Assembly: GCA_030526425.1 (NCBI GenBank)
Contig: JAUNCT010000006.1
Location: forward strand, 31,483-95,482
DNA from: Clostridia bacterium
Lineage (GTDB): Bacteria; Bacillota; Clostridia; Christensenellales; CAG-138
Direction: 5' to 3'
Length of the DNA: 64,000 nt
The position numbers were made by a program, and so were the translations under genes. Position 1 is the stretch's first letter; each line of letters starts with the position of its first letter. The notes under the pieces were generated by a model that saw only the letters and a list, made by a program, of their open reading frames with translations, made no database searches and was not told the origin of the DNA. Of the stretch, positions 1-10,100 are shown piece after piece.

Positions 1-1242
1 GAGAACAAGATGGACGGCGTGTACGAGAGCATGACCCCCGCCGCTTACGCCGCAGGTGCAGCCGCAGATTACAAGGTCATCGACGTGAGCCCCGAGGCGA
101 CGATTCCCGGTGCCAAGTGGGTCGATCTTGCAAAGGTCACCGGACCCATCGAAGGACTCGCAAAAGACGAGAAGCTGCTGCTCGTTTGCGCAAAGGGCAA
201 GCGCGGCTACTTCCTCCAGAACCGCCTGAAGGCATACGGCTACACGAACACCCTTGCACTCGAAGGCGGTCTGTTCGTCAACAAGGTCAAGGTCAGCTTT
301 GCGGGCGGCAAGCTCCCCGCAGAGGAGATCAAGCGCGTGAAGGGTCTCGGTTGCCTGCAGGACAAGCGTTACCCCGACGTGTTCAACGTGCGCGTCATCA
401 CCCGCAACGGTCTCATCTCCAGCGAAGAACACCGCACGATCGCCGAGGCTGCGGAGCGCTTCGGTTCCGGCGCGGTCACGATGACCACGCGCCTCACGCT
501 CGAGATCCAGGGTGTGCCGTACGACAACATCCAGCCGCTCATCGACTTCCTCGGCGAGCACGGCATCATCACCGGCGGTACGGGTTCGCTTGTGCGCCCC
601 GTCGTTTCCTGCAAGGGCACGACCTGCCAGTACGGTCTGTACGATACCTTCGGCATCAGCGAGAAGATGCACAACACCTTCTACCTCGGCTATCACGGCG
701 TGACCCTGCCGCACAAGTTCAAGATCGGTCTCGGCGGCTGCCCGAACAACTGCATCAAGCCGAGCCTGAACGACCTCGGTGTTATCGGTCAGCGCATCCC
801 CGTGATCGATTACGCGAAGTGCCGCGGTTGCAAGGTCTGCCAGGTCGAGAGCAGCTGCCCGATCAAGATCGCACAGGTCGAAAACGGCAAGATCCACATC
901 GATCCGAACGAGTGCAACAACTGCGGACGCTGCGCGGGCAAGTGCCCCTTCGGCGCGCTGGAAGAATACCGCAACGGCTACAAGGTCACCATCGGCGGAC
1001 GCTGGGGCAAGAAGATCGCGCACGGTCAGGCGCTGACCAAGATCTTCACCACCGAAGAGGAACTGATGGACGTCGTCGAAAAGTCGATCCTGCTGTTCCG
1101 CGACGAGGGCATCACCGGCGAGCGCTTTGCCGACACCGTGGCGCGCCTCGGCTTCGACTACGTGAACGACAAGCTCGTCAACGGCACCGTCGACAAGGAA
1201 GCAGTATTGAAGAAGAACGTCAAGGGCGGCGCGACCTGCTGA
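1..1242 (+). CDS. Rhodanese / siroheme nitrite-sulfite reductase / 2x[4Fe-4S] ferredoxin protein (5' partial)
   Basis: The frame is open to the left edge (codons precede the first ATG at 10), so the true start may lie outside the window. Counting from that ATG, residues about 8-95 look like a rhodanese domain with the active-site loop CAKGKRG. A ferredoxin-like half domain and a siroheme/[4Fe-4S] domain follow, with CKGTTC near residue 202 and GGCPNNC near 243. A bacterial ferredoxin segment lies near 272-315 (CRGCKVC and CNNCGRCAGKCP). The first cysteine pair is spaced CX4C, one residue shorter than the CX5C of CysI/NirB, which matches my memory of a clostridial COG2221 branch. This suggests reduction of sulfite or a related sulfur species, with the rhodanese handling persulfide sulfur. 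The physiological substrate is not shown by the sequence. Any upstream domain, such as an FAD-dependent oxidoreductase, is unseen. Confidence 0.85.
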   Translation, partial: ENKMDGVYESMTPAAYAAGAAADYKVIDVSPEATIPGAKWVDLAKVTGPIEGLAKDEKLLLVCAKGKRGYFLQNRLKAYGYTNTLALEGGLFVNKVKVSFAGGKLPAEEIKRVKGLGCLQDKRYPDVFNVRVITRNGLISSEEHRTIAEAAERFGSGAVTMTTRLTLEIQGVPYDNIQPLIDFLGEHGIITGGTGSLVRPVVSCKGTTCQYGLYDTFGISEKMHNTFYLGYHGVTLPHKFKIGLGGCPNNCIKPSLNDLGVIGQRIPVIDYAKCRGCKVCQVESSCPIKIAQVENGKIHIDPNECNNCGRCAGKCPFGALEEYRNGYKVTIGGRWGKKIAHGQALTKIFTTEEELMDVVEKSILLFRDEGITGERFADTVARLGFDYVNDKLVNGTVDKEAVLKKNVKGGATC

Positions 1243-1277
1243 CCTTGCATCGATAAAACCGAATATTCCGGAAGGAT

Positions 1278-1390
1278 ACTGCCGGACTGCACGGAAGCAG
1301 TGGAAGGGCCTTAAAACGATATCCTCCGGGGGATACGAAACCTGTCCCCCGGGAGGAGTCTGCCCCGAAACCGCCGCGCGGTCCGGCAGT
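1278..1390 (+). promoter_or_regulatory. Structured 5' leader, candidate riboswitch of the ABC importer
   Basis: A perfect 10-bp closing stem pairs ACTGCCGGAC (1278-1287) with GTCCGGCAGT (1381-1390). Inside are a short hairpin (TGC 1288-1290 with GCA 1297-1299, extendable to ACTGC/GCAGT in competition with the closing stem), a GGGC/GCCC helix (1306-1309 with 1362-1365), and a 12-bp hairpin with one bulge (1322-1333 with 1345-1357). No U-run follows, so this is not a plain terminator. GGAAGG after the small hairpin and CCCGAAACCGCC near the 3' end vaguely recall the cobalamin riboswitch core and B12 box. The usual 5' half is not evident, so the class is unassigned. It sits 50 nt before the binding-protein gene. 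Confidence 0.55.
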
Positions 1391-1440
1391 TCGCTTTCCC
1401 GGCGGCAATACACCAAACGAAACGAAGAACGGAGAACCGA

Positions 1441-2364
1441 ATGAAAAAGCATCTGATCCTGTTGTTGACCCTTGTGACCGCGCTGTGCCTCGGCATGGGC
1501 GCGGCGAACGCTTTGACCTTCACCGACGACCGCGGGCGCGAAGTCACCGTGGAAAACCCCGAACGCGGCGCCGCCCTGCTCGCAAGCTATGCGAAGGTGT
1601 GGCAGCTGGCGGGCGGCAACGTTGTTGCGACGCCGCACGACGCGTGGGACGACCTCCACCTCGATCTCGCCCCCGACACCGTGAACATCGGCAAGGTCAA
1701 CAGCATCTCGCTCGAGCTGCTGCTTTCGGCAAAGCCCGATTTCATCCTCGCGGGGACGGCGTACAAGCAGCCCCTCGAATGGGAGGAGATGTTCGCCTCG
1801 CTCGGCATCCCCGTGGCGTATTTCGAGACGGACGACTTCGCCTCGTACCTGCGCATGCTCGACATCCTCACGCAGCTCACGGGGGACCGCGAGGCCTACG
1901 CGCGCTACGGCACGGATGTGCAGGAAACCATCGACGAAACGATCGCCAAGGGCAAGGAACGCACCGTGTCGAACGGTTCGCCCAAGGTGCTGACGATGAC
2001 CGCGGCGGCGAACTTCGTGAAGGCGAAGAACAGCGGCACGGTGCTCGGCGCGATTCTGAAGGACCTCGGCTGTGTGAACATCGCCGACTCGGACACGATG
2101 CTGCTCGAGAACCTGAGCGTGGAGCGCATCGTCGCCGAGGACCCCGATTACATCTTCATCGTCCAGCGCGGCGACGACACCGAGGGCATGCGCGCGTATG
2201 TCCGCACGACCCTCGAGGAGGATCCGCTGTGGCAGTCCCTCACGGCCGTGAAAAACGGACGCTTCTTCATCGTCGACAAGGAGCTGTACGGTATGAAGCC
2301 CAATGAGCGCTGGGGCGAGGCGTACGCCGTGATCGAAGCGATCCTCGAAGGGAACGAAGGATGA
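1441..2364 (+). CDS. FecB/BtuF-type ABC transporter substrate-binding protein
   Basis: 307 residues. An N-terminal signal peptide of about 23 residues ends in an Ala-Asn-Ala type site. The only early cysteine lacks a lipobox, so it is predicted to be cleaved by signal peptidase I. The mature protein opens with TFTDDRGREVTVENP, the signature start of periplasmic binding proteins of the iron-chelate/vitamin B12/molybdate type (COG0614), and has the two-lobe pattern joined by a helix. It starts a three-gene importer operon and overlaps the permease gene by 4 nt (ATGA). The ligand could be a siderophore, heme, cobalamin or molybdate, and the sequence alone does not decide. The structured leader upstream may report on the ligand. 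Confidence 0.88.
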   Translation: MKKHLILLLTLVTALCLGMGAANALTFTDDRGREVTVENPERGAALLASYAKVWQLAGGNVVATPHDAWDDLHLDLAPDTVNIGKVNSISLELLLSAKPDFILAGTAYKQPLEWEEMFASLGIPVAYFETDDFASYLRMLDILTQLTGDREAYARYGTDVQETIDETIAKGKERTVSNGSPKVLTMTAAANFVKAKNSGTVLGAILKDLGCVNIADSDTMLLENLSVERIVAEDPDYIFIVQRGDDTEGMRAYVRTTLEEDPLWQSLTAVKNGRFFIVDKELYGMKPNERWGEAYAVIEAILEGNEG

Positions 2365-3341
2365 AGCGTCGGTTCGCGGCGGTCGTCGCGCTGCTGATCC
2401 TTGCCGTGACCGCGAGCCTGTGCTTCGGCGCGGTGCCTCTCTCCCCCGCCGCGCTGTTCCGCGCGCTCACGGGGGATGCTTCGGAAACCGCCTTTGTCAT
2501 CGTGCGGTATTCGCGCCTGCCGCGCACCGTTGCCGCGGTGCTCGCGGGGGCGGCGCTTTCGGTTTCGGGCTGTCTGTTCCAGACCGTGCTCGGCAACAAG
2601 CTCGCCTCTCCCGGGATCATCGGCGTGAATGCGGGCGCGGCGCTTGCCGTGGCGGTGTGCGCCTCGGTCGGGGTGCTGTCGGGCTGGCTGTTTTCGGCGG
2701 CGGCATTCATGGGCGCACTGTTCGCGACGGGCATCGTGATGCTGATCGCATGGAAAACGGGCGCTTCCCGCACGACGATCATCCTTTCGGGCGTGGCGCT
2801 GAACAGCATCCTCAACGCGTTCCGCGATGCGCTGCACGCCCTCTTCCCCGCGGCGGCGCTGACGGGCAGCGAGTTCCGCGTGGGCGGGTTTTCGGCGGTC
2901 GTCCCGGCAAGGCTGTTGCCTGCGGCGGTGCTGATCGCCCTCGGACTCGCGTTCGTGTTTCTTTCCGCGAACGACCTCGATGTGCTCTCTCTCGGCGAGG
3001 ACACGGCGAAAAGCCTCGGGCTCCGCGTCGGCGCGATGCGGACGCTGTTCCTCACCGCGGGCGCGATGCTCGCGGGTTGTGCGGTGAGCTTTGCCGGCAC
3101 GCTGAGCTTTGTGGGTCTGCTCGTGCCGCACATCGCGCGGCGGCTCATCGGTACGGAAAGCGCGAAGCTTTTGCCCTTCTGCGCACTCGGCGGCGCCGCA
3201 TTCCTGACGGCGTGCGACCTGTTGTCGCGCGTGATGTTCGCCCCGTACGAGTTGCCCGTCGGCATCATCATGTCGGTAGCGGGCGGTCCGTTCTTCCTGT
3301 ACCTTTTGATCAAAAACCGCGGAGGACACGCCCATGCTTGA
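2361..3341 (+). CDS. FecCD/BtuC-family ABC transporter permease
   Basis: 326 residues, close to the family norm, strongly hydrophobic with nine to ten predicted membrane segments. The N-terminal pattern VRYSRLPRTVAAVLAGAALS followed by an SG..FQ segment is typical of FecCD permeases (R-lP-R..a..l.Ga.L..sG...Q). The C-terminal GLLVPHIARRL is the family's cytoplasmic coupling-helix motif. Translation is coupled to the binding protein (ATGA overlap) and to the ATPase (8-nt overlap), so the three are made together. It imports a metal chelate or cobalamin-like ligand, and the substrate is unassigned. Confidence 0.93.
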   Translation: MKRRFAAVVALLILAVTASLCFGAVPLSPAALFRALTGDASETAFVIVRYSRLPRTVAAVLAGAALSVSGCLFQTVLGNKLASPGIIGVNAGAALAVAVCASVGVLSGWLFSAAAFMGALFATGIVMLIAWKTGASRTTIILSGVALNSILNAFRDALHALFPAAALTGSEFRVGGFSAVVPARLLPAAVLIALGLAFVFLSANDLDVLSLGEDTAKSLGLRVGAMRTLFLTAGAMLAGCAVSFAGTLSFVGLLVPHIARRLIGTESAKLLPFCALGGAAFLTACDLLSRVMFAPYELPVGIIMSVAGGPFFLYLLIKNRGGHAHA

Positions 3342-4095
3342 AGCCACCGGGATCACCTGCGGCTACCGCGACAGAGCCGTACTGAAGGAGGTTTCCGTTT
3401 CCGCCGAAGCGGGGCAAGTGACCGCCCTGATCGGACCGAACGGCAGCGGCAAGAGCACGCTGCTGAAGGCGCTCGGCAACATCCTGCCGCTTTCTGTCGG
3501 CAGCATCCGCCTGAACGGCGAGGACCTCACGGGGCTTGCACCGCAGCAGTTCGCGCAGCGCGTCGCCTACCTTGCGCAGGGGCGCGCCGTGCCGGACATC
3601 ACCGTCGCGCGGATGGTGCTGCACGGAAGGTTCCCCTATCAGGGCTACCCGCGTAAATACCGCAAGGAGGACCGTGAGATCGCAAACCGCGCGATGGAAC
3701 TGATGGGTGTTGCGGAGCTTGCGGACAAACCCCTTGCGGAGCTCAGCGGCGGTCAGCGGCAGAAGGTCTACCTTGCGATGGCGCTCGCGCAGGAAACGGA
3801 CGTGCTGCTGCTCGATGAGCCGACGACTTACCTCGACATCCGCAACCAGTTCAAGCTGCTCGGCCATGCAAAGCGGCTTGCCGCCGAGGGGAAGCACGTG
3901 CTCATCAGCATCCACGACCTGACGCAGGCGCTTGCCGTTGCGGACCGGCTCATCCTCATCGAGGGAGGCGCGGTGCGGTTTTGCGGAACGCCGGGCGAAT
4001 TCGACGCGACCGACCTTGCGGAACGCGTGTTCGGCGTGCGGCTCGGGCACATCGACGAAGGCGGTATCCGGCGCCGCTATTACATCACCGATTGA
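3334..4095 (+). CDS. FecE/BtuD-type ABC transporter ATP-binding protein
   Basis: 253 residues. Walker A is GPNGSGKS (near residue 34), the ABC signature LSGGQRQKV, and Walker B VLLLDEPTT with the switch histidine in SIHDLTQAL. The sequence between Q-loop and signature is of the iron-chelate/heme class (FepC/HmuV-like). It powers the preceding permease and is the last gene of the operon. A strong Rho-independent terminator lies 28 nt after the stop codon. Confidence 0.94.
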   Translation: MLEATGITCGYRDRAVLKEVSVSAEAGQVTALIGPNGSGKSTLLKALGNILPLSVGSIRLNGEDLTGLAPQQFAQRVAYLAQGRAVPDITVARMVLHGRFPYQGYPRKYRKEDREIANRAMELMGVAELADKPLAELSGGQRQKVYLAMALAQETDVLLLDEPTTYLDIRNQFKLLGHAKRLAAEGKHVLISIHDLTQALAVADRLILIEGGAVRFCGTPGEFDATDLAERVFGVRLGHIDEGGIRRRYYITD

Positions 4096-4122
4096 CAATG
4101 CATCCGAACCCAAAACAACATT

Positions 4123-4159
4123 GGACCCGTCCACCGTTTCCGGTGGGCGGGTCCTTTTT
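4123..4159 (+). terminator. Rho-independent terminator after the ABC importer
   Basis: Stem GGACCCG-TCCACCG with CGGTGGG-CGGGTCC (one internal mismatch), loop TTTC, then TTTTT. It lies between convergent genes. The minus-strand adhesin stops at 4168, so the hairpin may serve both directions, though only the plus strand has a proper T-run. Confidence 0.92.
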
Positions 4160-4167
4160 CAATGTGT

Positions 4168-7100
4168 TCAGCCTTCCTTCCTGCGGAGCATCCGCGCCGT
4201 GACGCAGAGCCCGGTGAGGGCGGCGAGCGATAGCCCGAGCCACAGCACGGGGCGGTTCTCATCGCCCGTTTTCGGCGGCTTGTAGGGGCTGTTGGTGATG
4301 GTGCCGCGGTAGTAGCAGCGGGTGTGCTCATCGGCGTGCCCGGAGCCCGCGGTGTTTTGGTAAGCGGCGCCGTAGCCTTCGACGGGGCTCTCGATGACGA
4401 AATAGTCGAGGCGCTCATCGAGCTTCCAGCTGTACTTGGTCGGGTCGTCCTTGCTGCGCGTGGGCGGCTGCGACTCATCGCGGCAGACCGTTCCGTCGGG
4501 ATAGTACAGAATGAACTTCGGCGTGGAATTGTTGCCGTCCGTCCACACCTTGTGGAAGGTGAACCAGAAGTCCACGGGAGGCACATAGGTGTTGACGACG
4601 GTGCCGCCGTTGTAGGCGCGATCCTGAGCTGCAGCGTGCCCTGTCGAGGCCGGGTTGCGGTAGGTCGTTTCGCGGTAGCGCATGCGCTGTTCCTTCACGA
4701 ACCAGTCGCAGACATCGACCCATTCGACCACGCCGGGCGAGGTCTCGATCTGCTCTCGGTGCGTGAACACGGCGTCGAGCTCGTAGCTGTAGGTGCCGGG
4801 TTCGGTCGCGCTTTGCTTGGGCTGCGCATCCGCGCCGCGGACGAGGTTGCCCTTGTCGTCGTACAGCAGGAACACGGGCGTCGGGCGGCTTTGCGTTCCG
4901 TCGTCCACCCACTCCTTCTTGAAGGTGAAGGTGAAGGGCTTCGGCGGGATGAGGGTGTTCGTGATGCGGAAGCCGTTTTCGACGCCGGTGATCGTCGTGG
5001 TGTAATCCTTCACCGCATCCTCCGACACGGTATAGGTCACGGCGACGCCGTCCTTCAGCTGCGGCAGGTCCTCGAAGCTCGTCATCCAGCGGCCCGCCTC
5101 ATCGGGGGTCACGGTGCGCGAAGCGATCTTCTTGCCGTTTTCCAGCAGGTTCACGGTGATCGACGCCGGGCGGCGCTTGTACTTGTCGCCCTCGTCCTCC
5201 CACACCTTGGTGATGAACAGGGACACGCGCTGCTCGTTGTAGAAGTCCGCGCGGTTTTCCTTGAGGTCCGCCTTGCGGGCGCGCGTGCGGTCGGGGTACC
5301 CGGAGCCCGACGCGCGGGACACGGGCTCGGTGTTCGCCTTGTCGATGACCCAGGTGGTGAAGCCCTCGTTGTTGCCCTCGGTCACGGCGTACTCCCAACC
5401 GTCCGGGATGCCGTGGATGACGAGCATGTCGCCGTCCCCGAGGTCGGCGGTCGCAACGCCTGCGGTGAAACCGAGCAGCATGTCCTTGCCGTTCTTTTCG
5501 GCGACGAGCGCGCCGCCGTAGGGTTGGTTCTTCGCATCCTTCAGGGTGATGTGGAAGCGGAACACCCGCGCCTTGTCGGTGCCGAGCACCGTGTTCGTGA
5601 GCACGAGGTCGCTGCCCGCGAGGATGTTGGTGATGCTGAGCTTGTCCTTCGAGAACTCGGGCGTGTAGGCGGTGACCGGAAGCTCCGTGACGGAGTAAGC
5701 GATCGCCTTGCCGTCGGCATCCGCCTTCGGGTAGACGCCGCTCCACTTCCAGTTGTTGCTGCGGTCCAGCACCTTGGTGTCGACCGCGTTCTTTCCGTTC
5801 GCGAGGATGCGGAAGGTCACGGAGGACGGGCGGTAACCGAAGCGGTCGTTCTCATCGTCCCAGATCTTGCTGCCGCCGATTTGGATATCGTCGTCCTTGA
5901 CGCGGCGGTTGGTGACCTGTACGACAAAGCCCGATTTCGAGGCCTTGGTTTCGGTTTCGGCGGCGAAGCCGTCCGGTACCGGGTCTTCCTGCGCGCTCCA
6001 CACATAGGTCTTGCCGTTTGCGTCCTTCGGTTCGAGGTCGTTCACGGTCTTCGACCAGTTGTTGTCGGCGCTGAGGGTGAACGCGTCGCCGTAGGGCTCA
6101 CCGTTGCGCGTGAGCCGCACCGTGACGGGCACGGCGGGATGCGTGTTGTCCGTGCCGACCCACTTCTTTTCGATGGTCACGGCGATCTTACCGGGGGCGG
6201 GCGGATCGGGCACCTTGAGGGTGTTCGTCACGTTCAGCCCGTCGATCTTCGTTTCGTAACCCGCGACGGCGTCCTCTTTGACGGTGTAGGAGATCTTGTT
6301 GCCGGCGGCGTCCTTTTCGGGGTAGTAACCGCTCCAGCTCCAGGAAACGCCCGCGTTCAGGGTGAACACATCGGTCTCCTTCCCGTTCGCCATGAGGCGG
6401 ATGGTCACCTGCGACGGACGCTTGCCGAGCTTGTCGTTTTGGTCGTCCCAGATCTTTTTGCCCTCGAGCAGCACGGTGTCCGAAGCGCGGCGGTTCGTTA
6501 CGGTGACAACGGTGCCGGTTTCGGCCTTTGCGCTCGAGATCGTCGCTTCGAAGCCCGCGGGTACGGGTTCTTCCGTGACGAGCCATTCGATCGTCTTGCC
6601 GTCCGCGCCCTTTTCATCGAGATTCTCGAAGGTCTTCGACCAGTTGTTGCCGGCGCTGAGGGTGAACGCGTCGCCATAGGGCTGCCCGTTGCGCGTGAGG
6701 CGAAGCGTGACGGGGACTTCGGGATGCTTGTCGTCCGTGCCGACCCACTTCTTTTCGACGGTCACGCGGACCTTGCCGGGGTCGGGTGCCTTGAGGGTGT
6801 TCGTCACGTTCAGCCCGTCGATCTTCGTTTCGTAGCCTTCGACCGGGTCTTCGGTGACGTAGTAGTTGCGCTTGTTGCCGTGCTCGTCCTCGGCGGGGTA
6901 GAAACCGCCCCAGCTCCAGGAGACGTCGTCGTTCAGGGTGAAGACGTCGATCTGGTCGTTGTTCGCCATGAGGCGGACGGTGACGGAAGCCGGGCGCTTG
7001 CCGAGGCGGTCGTTTTCATCGACCCAGGTCTTCGTGCCGCGCAGTTGGACCTTGTCTCCGCCGGGCGTGGGCGTCGGCGTTCCGGTCGGCGTGGGCGTGG

Positions 7101-10100
7101 GCGTCGGGGGCGGGGTGGGCGTCGGCGTCGGCGCTGCCGTGGGCGTGGGCGTCGGCGTCGAATGCGCCTTGTTCACGACCGTGAGCGTCACCTTGTTGCC
7201 GGACTTTTTCACGCTGTAGGAAACGGCGTAGCCCGAAGGCAGGGAGCTTTCCTCCACGGTCCACTCGTACGCCTTGCCGTCCGCGTCGGTCTTTTTGCTC
7301 GGGTCGAGGGTCTTCTTCCAGCCGTTGCCCTCGTTGAGGGTCGCGGTGGCGTATTCCTCGCCGTTGCGCTTGACCTTGACGGAGACCTCCTTGCGGTTCT
7401 TCGCGTCGTCGTCCTCCCACTGCTTGACGACCTCGACGGTCAGCTCGTCCTCGGTTTCGGAGCTGAGCGTGTTCGTCACGTTCAGCCCGTCGTAGGTCGT
7501 TTTGTAGCCGGTGACCGGGTCCTCCTTGATGGTGTAGGAGTTCTTCTCGGTGTCGATGGCGTCGTTCTGGTACATCCACGGCCAGCGGTTCTCGTTCGCG
7601 CCTTCGCCCTTGCCGTCGAGCGTGATGGTCGCGACCTCCTTCGAGCCGTTTTCGTAGATGCGCAGCGTGATGGATTCGGGGCGCTTCTTGTCCTTGTCGC
7701 CCTCATCCGCCCAGACCTTGACGCCCGTGAGCGTGTTCTTTTTCTCGCCGCTGCCCTTGTACCAGGTGTTGATGACCTCGTCGATGTAGACCGCGGGGTC
7801 GATGAGCGGGACCTTGAACTCGGGCACGGAAACGCTGATGAAGCCCTGCAGCGGGTTGATGCCGACCGGGAAATCGAAGCCCGTGATCGCCTTGATCAGA
7901 TCCTGCACGATGATGGAGGCGAGCTCCGCGCCCTTGTGCTCGAGCGGGAGACCGAACTTGCCGTACTTTTTGATGATGTACTCCGCGTTCCAGTGGTTGT
8001 CCTCATTGAGGCGGGAGATGGCGACCGGGGACGTGAGGAAGCCCGCGCCGTATTCGCCGATCTTGTCCAGAGGGATCTCCCAGCCGATGTCCTTCGCGCC
8101 GTCCGCAAGGGTGTAGGTATCGCCCTTGACGACCGTTTCGGGCAGCCAGATCTTCGTCGGGTTGAGGGGCGCGGCGTCGCCGAGGCGCTTGAGGAACTCC
8201 TCATCGTAGCGCCAGAAGAGACCCGCGTAGACCTTTTCGGGCTTTTCCGCATCGCCGAGCATGAACCAATCCTTGCGGAGGATATGCGTTTCGACGGCGG
8301 TGTTGGTGATGGTCGTCTTTTCGCCGTTCTTCTCGTACGACACATCGTAATAGGTCTTGTGCGCGGGCACGGTCTTGCCGGTGACGGCGCTGGTGTACTC
8401 GGGCACGTCGAACTGCGCGTAGGAGAAGGGACCCACGGGGGATTTCTCGCCCTTTTCGACGACGCGGTAGGTGATCTCCTTGCTTTTCCCGTTGACCCAG
8501 GACGAGCCGTCGTCGTTGCGTTCGACCTTGCCGCTGAAGCGCGGAGAGGGTTCGAATTCGCCTTCCCAACCGTTGCCCGCGCTGAGCACGAGGCGCTGGT
8601 AACCGTAATAGGTCAGGTGCGTGTCGATGCCGTAGCTGTCGTCCGTATCCGCCTGCAGCAGGTCGTTCAGCTTGAACGTGATGTGGCTGCCGTCGAAGCG
8701 CCCGGTCGCGATGATGCGCACCATCTTTTCGGCGACGGCTTCCTTCGACAGGTTGCGGAGGCTGTAGCCCGTCGCTTCCTCGAGGTACTCGACGACGGTG
8801 CCCCAGTCGCGGTCGCCGCCGCTCTTGAGGTATTTGATGAGCTTGATCAGCGCGCTCTGCTCGGGGTTCACGTCGCCCTGCAGGATCGCGATGACTTGGT
8901 CGGGGCGGTCCTTCTCCTCGTAGTCGATCTTCCAGACCTTTTCGGCGTAGAACTGGCGCATCGCCGTGAGGGTCACGAAGAACTTGCCGCCGACCGTGCG
9001 CGTTTCGATCAGGTAGATGGTCTCCACCCCGTCGCGCGTGCCGAAGGAGATGTAATCGCCCTCGGCGTTTTCGATGACGGCGCTGTGATCGCCCATGCCG
9101 TCGGCGCCGTTGAGCATATAGCGCTGCACGCCGACGCCGTCGATCGTTTGGAGGTTGCCGCCTTCGGGGTCGACCGTCAGCGGGATGCCGCCGTCGATGG
9201 TCATGTTGAACGCTTCGCGGGTGTTCTTCGCGTTTTCGTTGTCGATCCACTCGACGACGATCTCAAGCCCTTCCCACAGGGCGTAGAGCGTGATGTCCTC
9301 GCGGAACACCGCGGGATCGAGATCGTTGTACACGTACTCGGGGTCCGCCGCAGTGGGGTTCGTCGCCCAACCGCGGAACGCCACCGCATCGCGGCGGGTG
9401 GGTTCGAGCGAGGTCAGCGTGATGGTCTTGCCCTTCATCGCCGTTTGCGCGGGCATGATCTCGCCGAGGTCGCCGCCGTTTCCTTCGTAGCGGACGGTGA
9501 AGGTCTCCGCCGGGAACTCGAAGGTCGTGTAGGTCACGGCGATCCTTCCGTCGGCAAACACGGTGCACTCCGCGGGGCGTCCGTTGACGGTCGCGCTCAC
9601 GGAGGGGGCGAACAGATCGTTTTCGAGGATGCTCTGCTCGGGCGCGCCGCCTGCGGTCTTCCGCGCGAGCTCTTCGACTTGATATTCCGCGTACACGGTG
9701 ACCTTGTCACCGTACCGCACGGGGTCTTGCGGGCTGACCTCTTCCCTGCCCGTCGCCTGCCAATCGAGCCGCGTCGCCTGCGCGACGGCGAACTCGTAGC
9801 GTTCGGTTTTCGTTTCGACGCAGAAGGTCGTTTGCGTATCCGCCGGCGCGAGGATGCCGTCGCCGACCTTGGGCTCGGCGAGCGTGACGGCGATGTTCGT
9901 GATGAGGCGCTTGCCGTCCGCGGGTTCGAACACCGCGGCGATCGTCGTGTCCTCCTCGGGCATGCGGAATTCCGCCTCCGCCGTTTCGGGACCGGAGCCG
10001 TCCTCCCATTCGAACGGGTCGGGACCCTTGCGGACCTCCCAACGCTTGAAGACGGCGTCCTCCCGCTCCTCGGGCTTCAGCTTGATCAGGCTGCGCATGG

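Noticed and set aside
1278..1390. Calling the leader a transcription terminator
   Set aside because: No T-run follows the hairpins and the structure is closed by a long-range stem.
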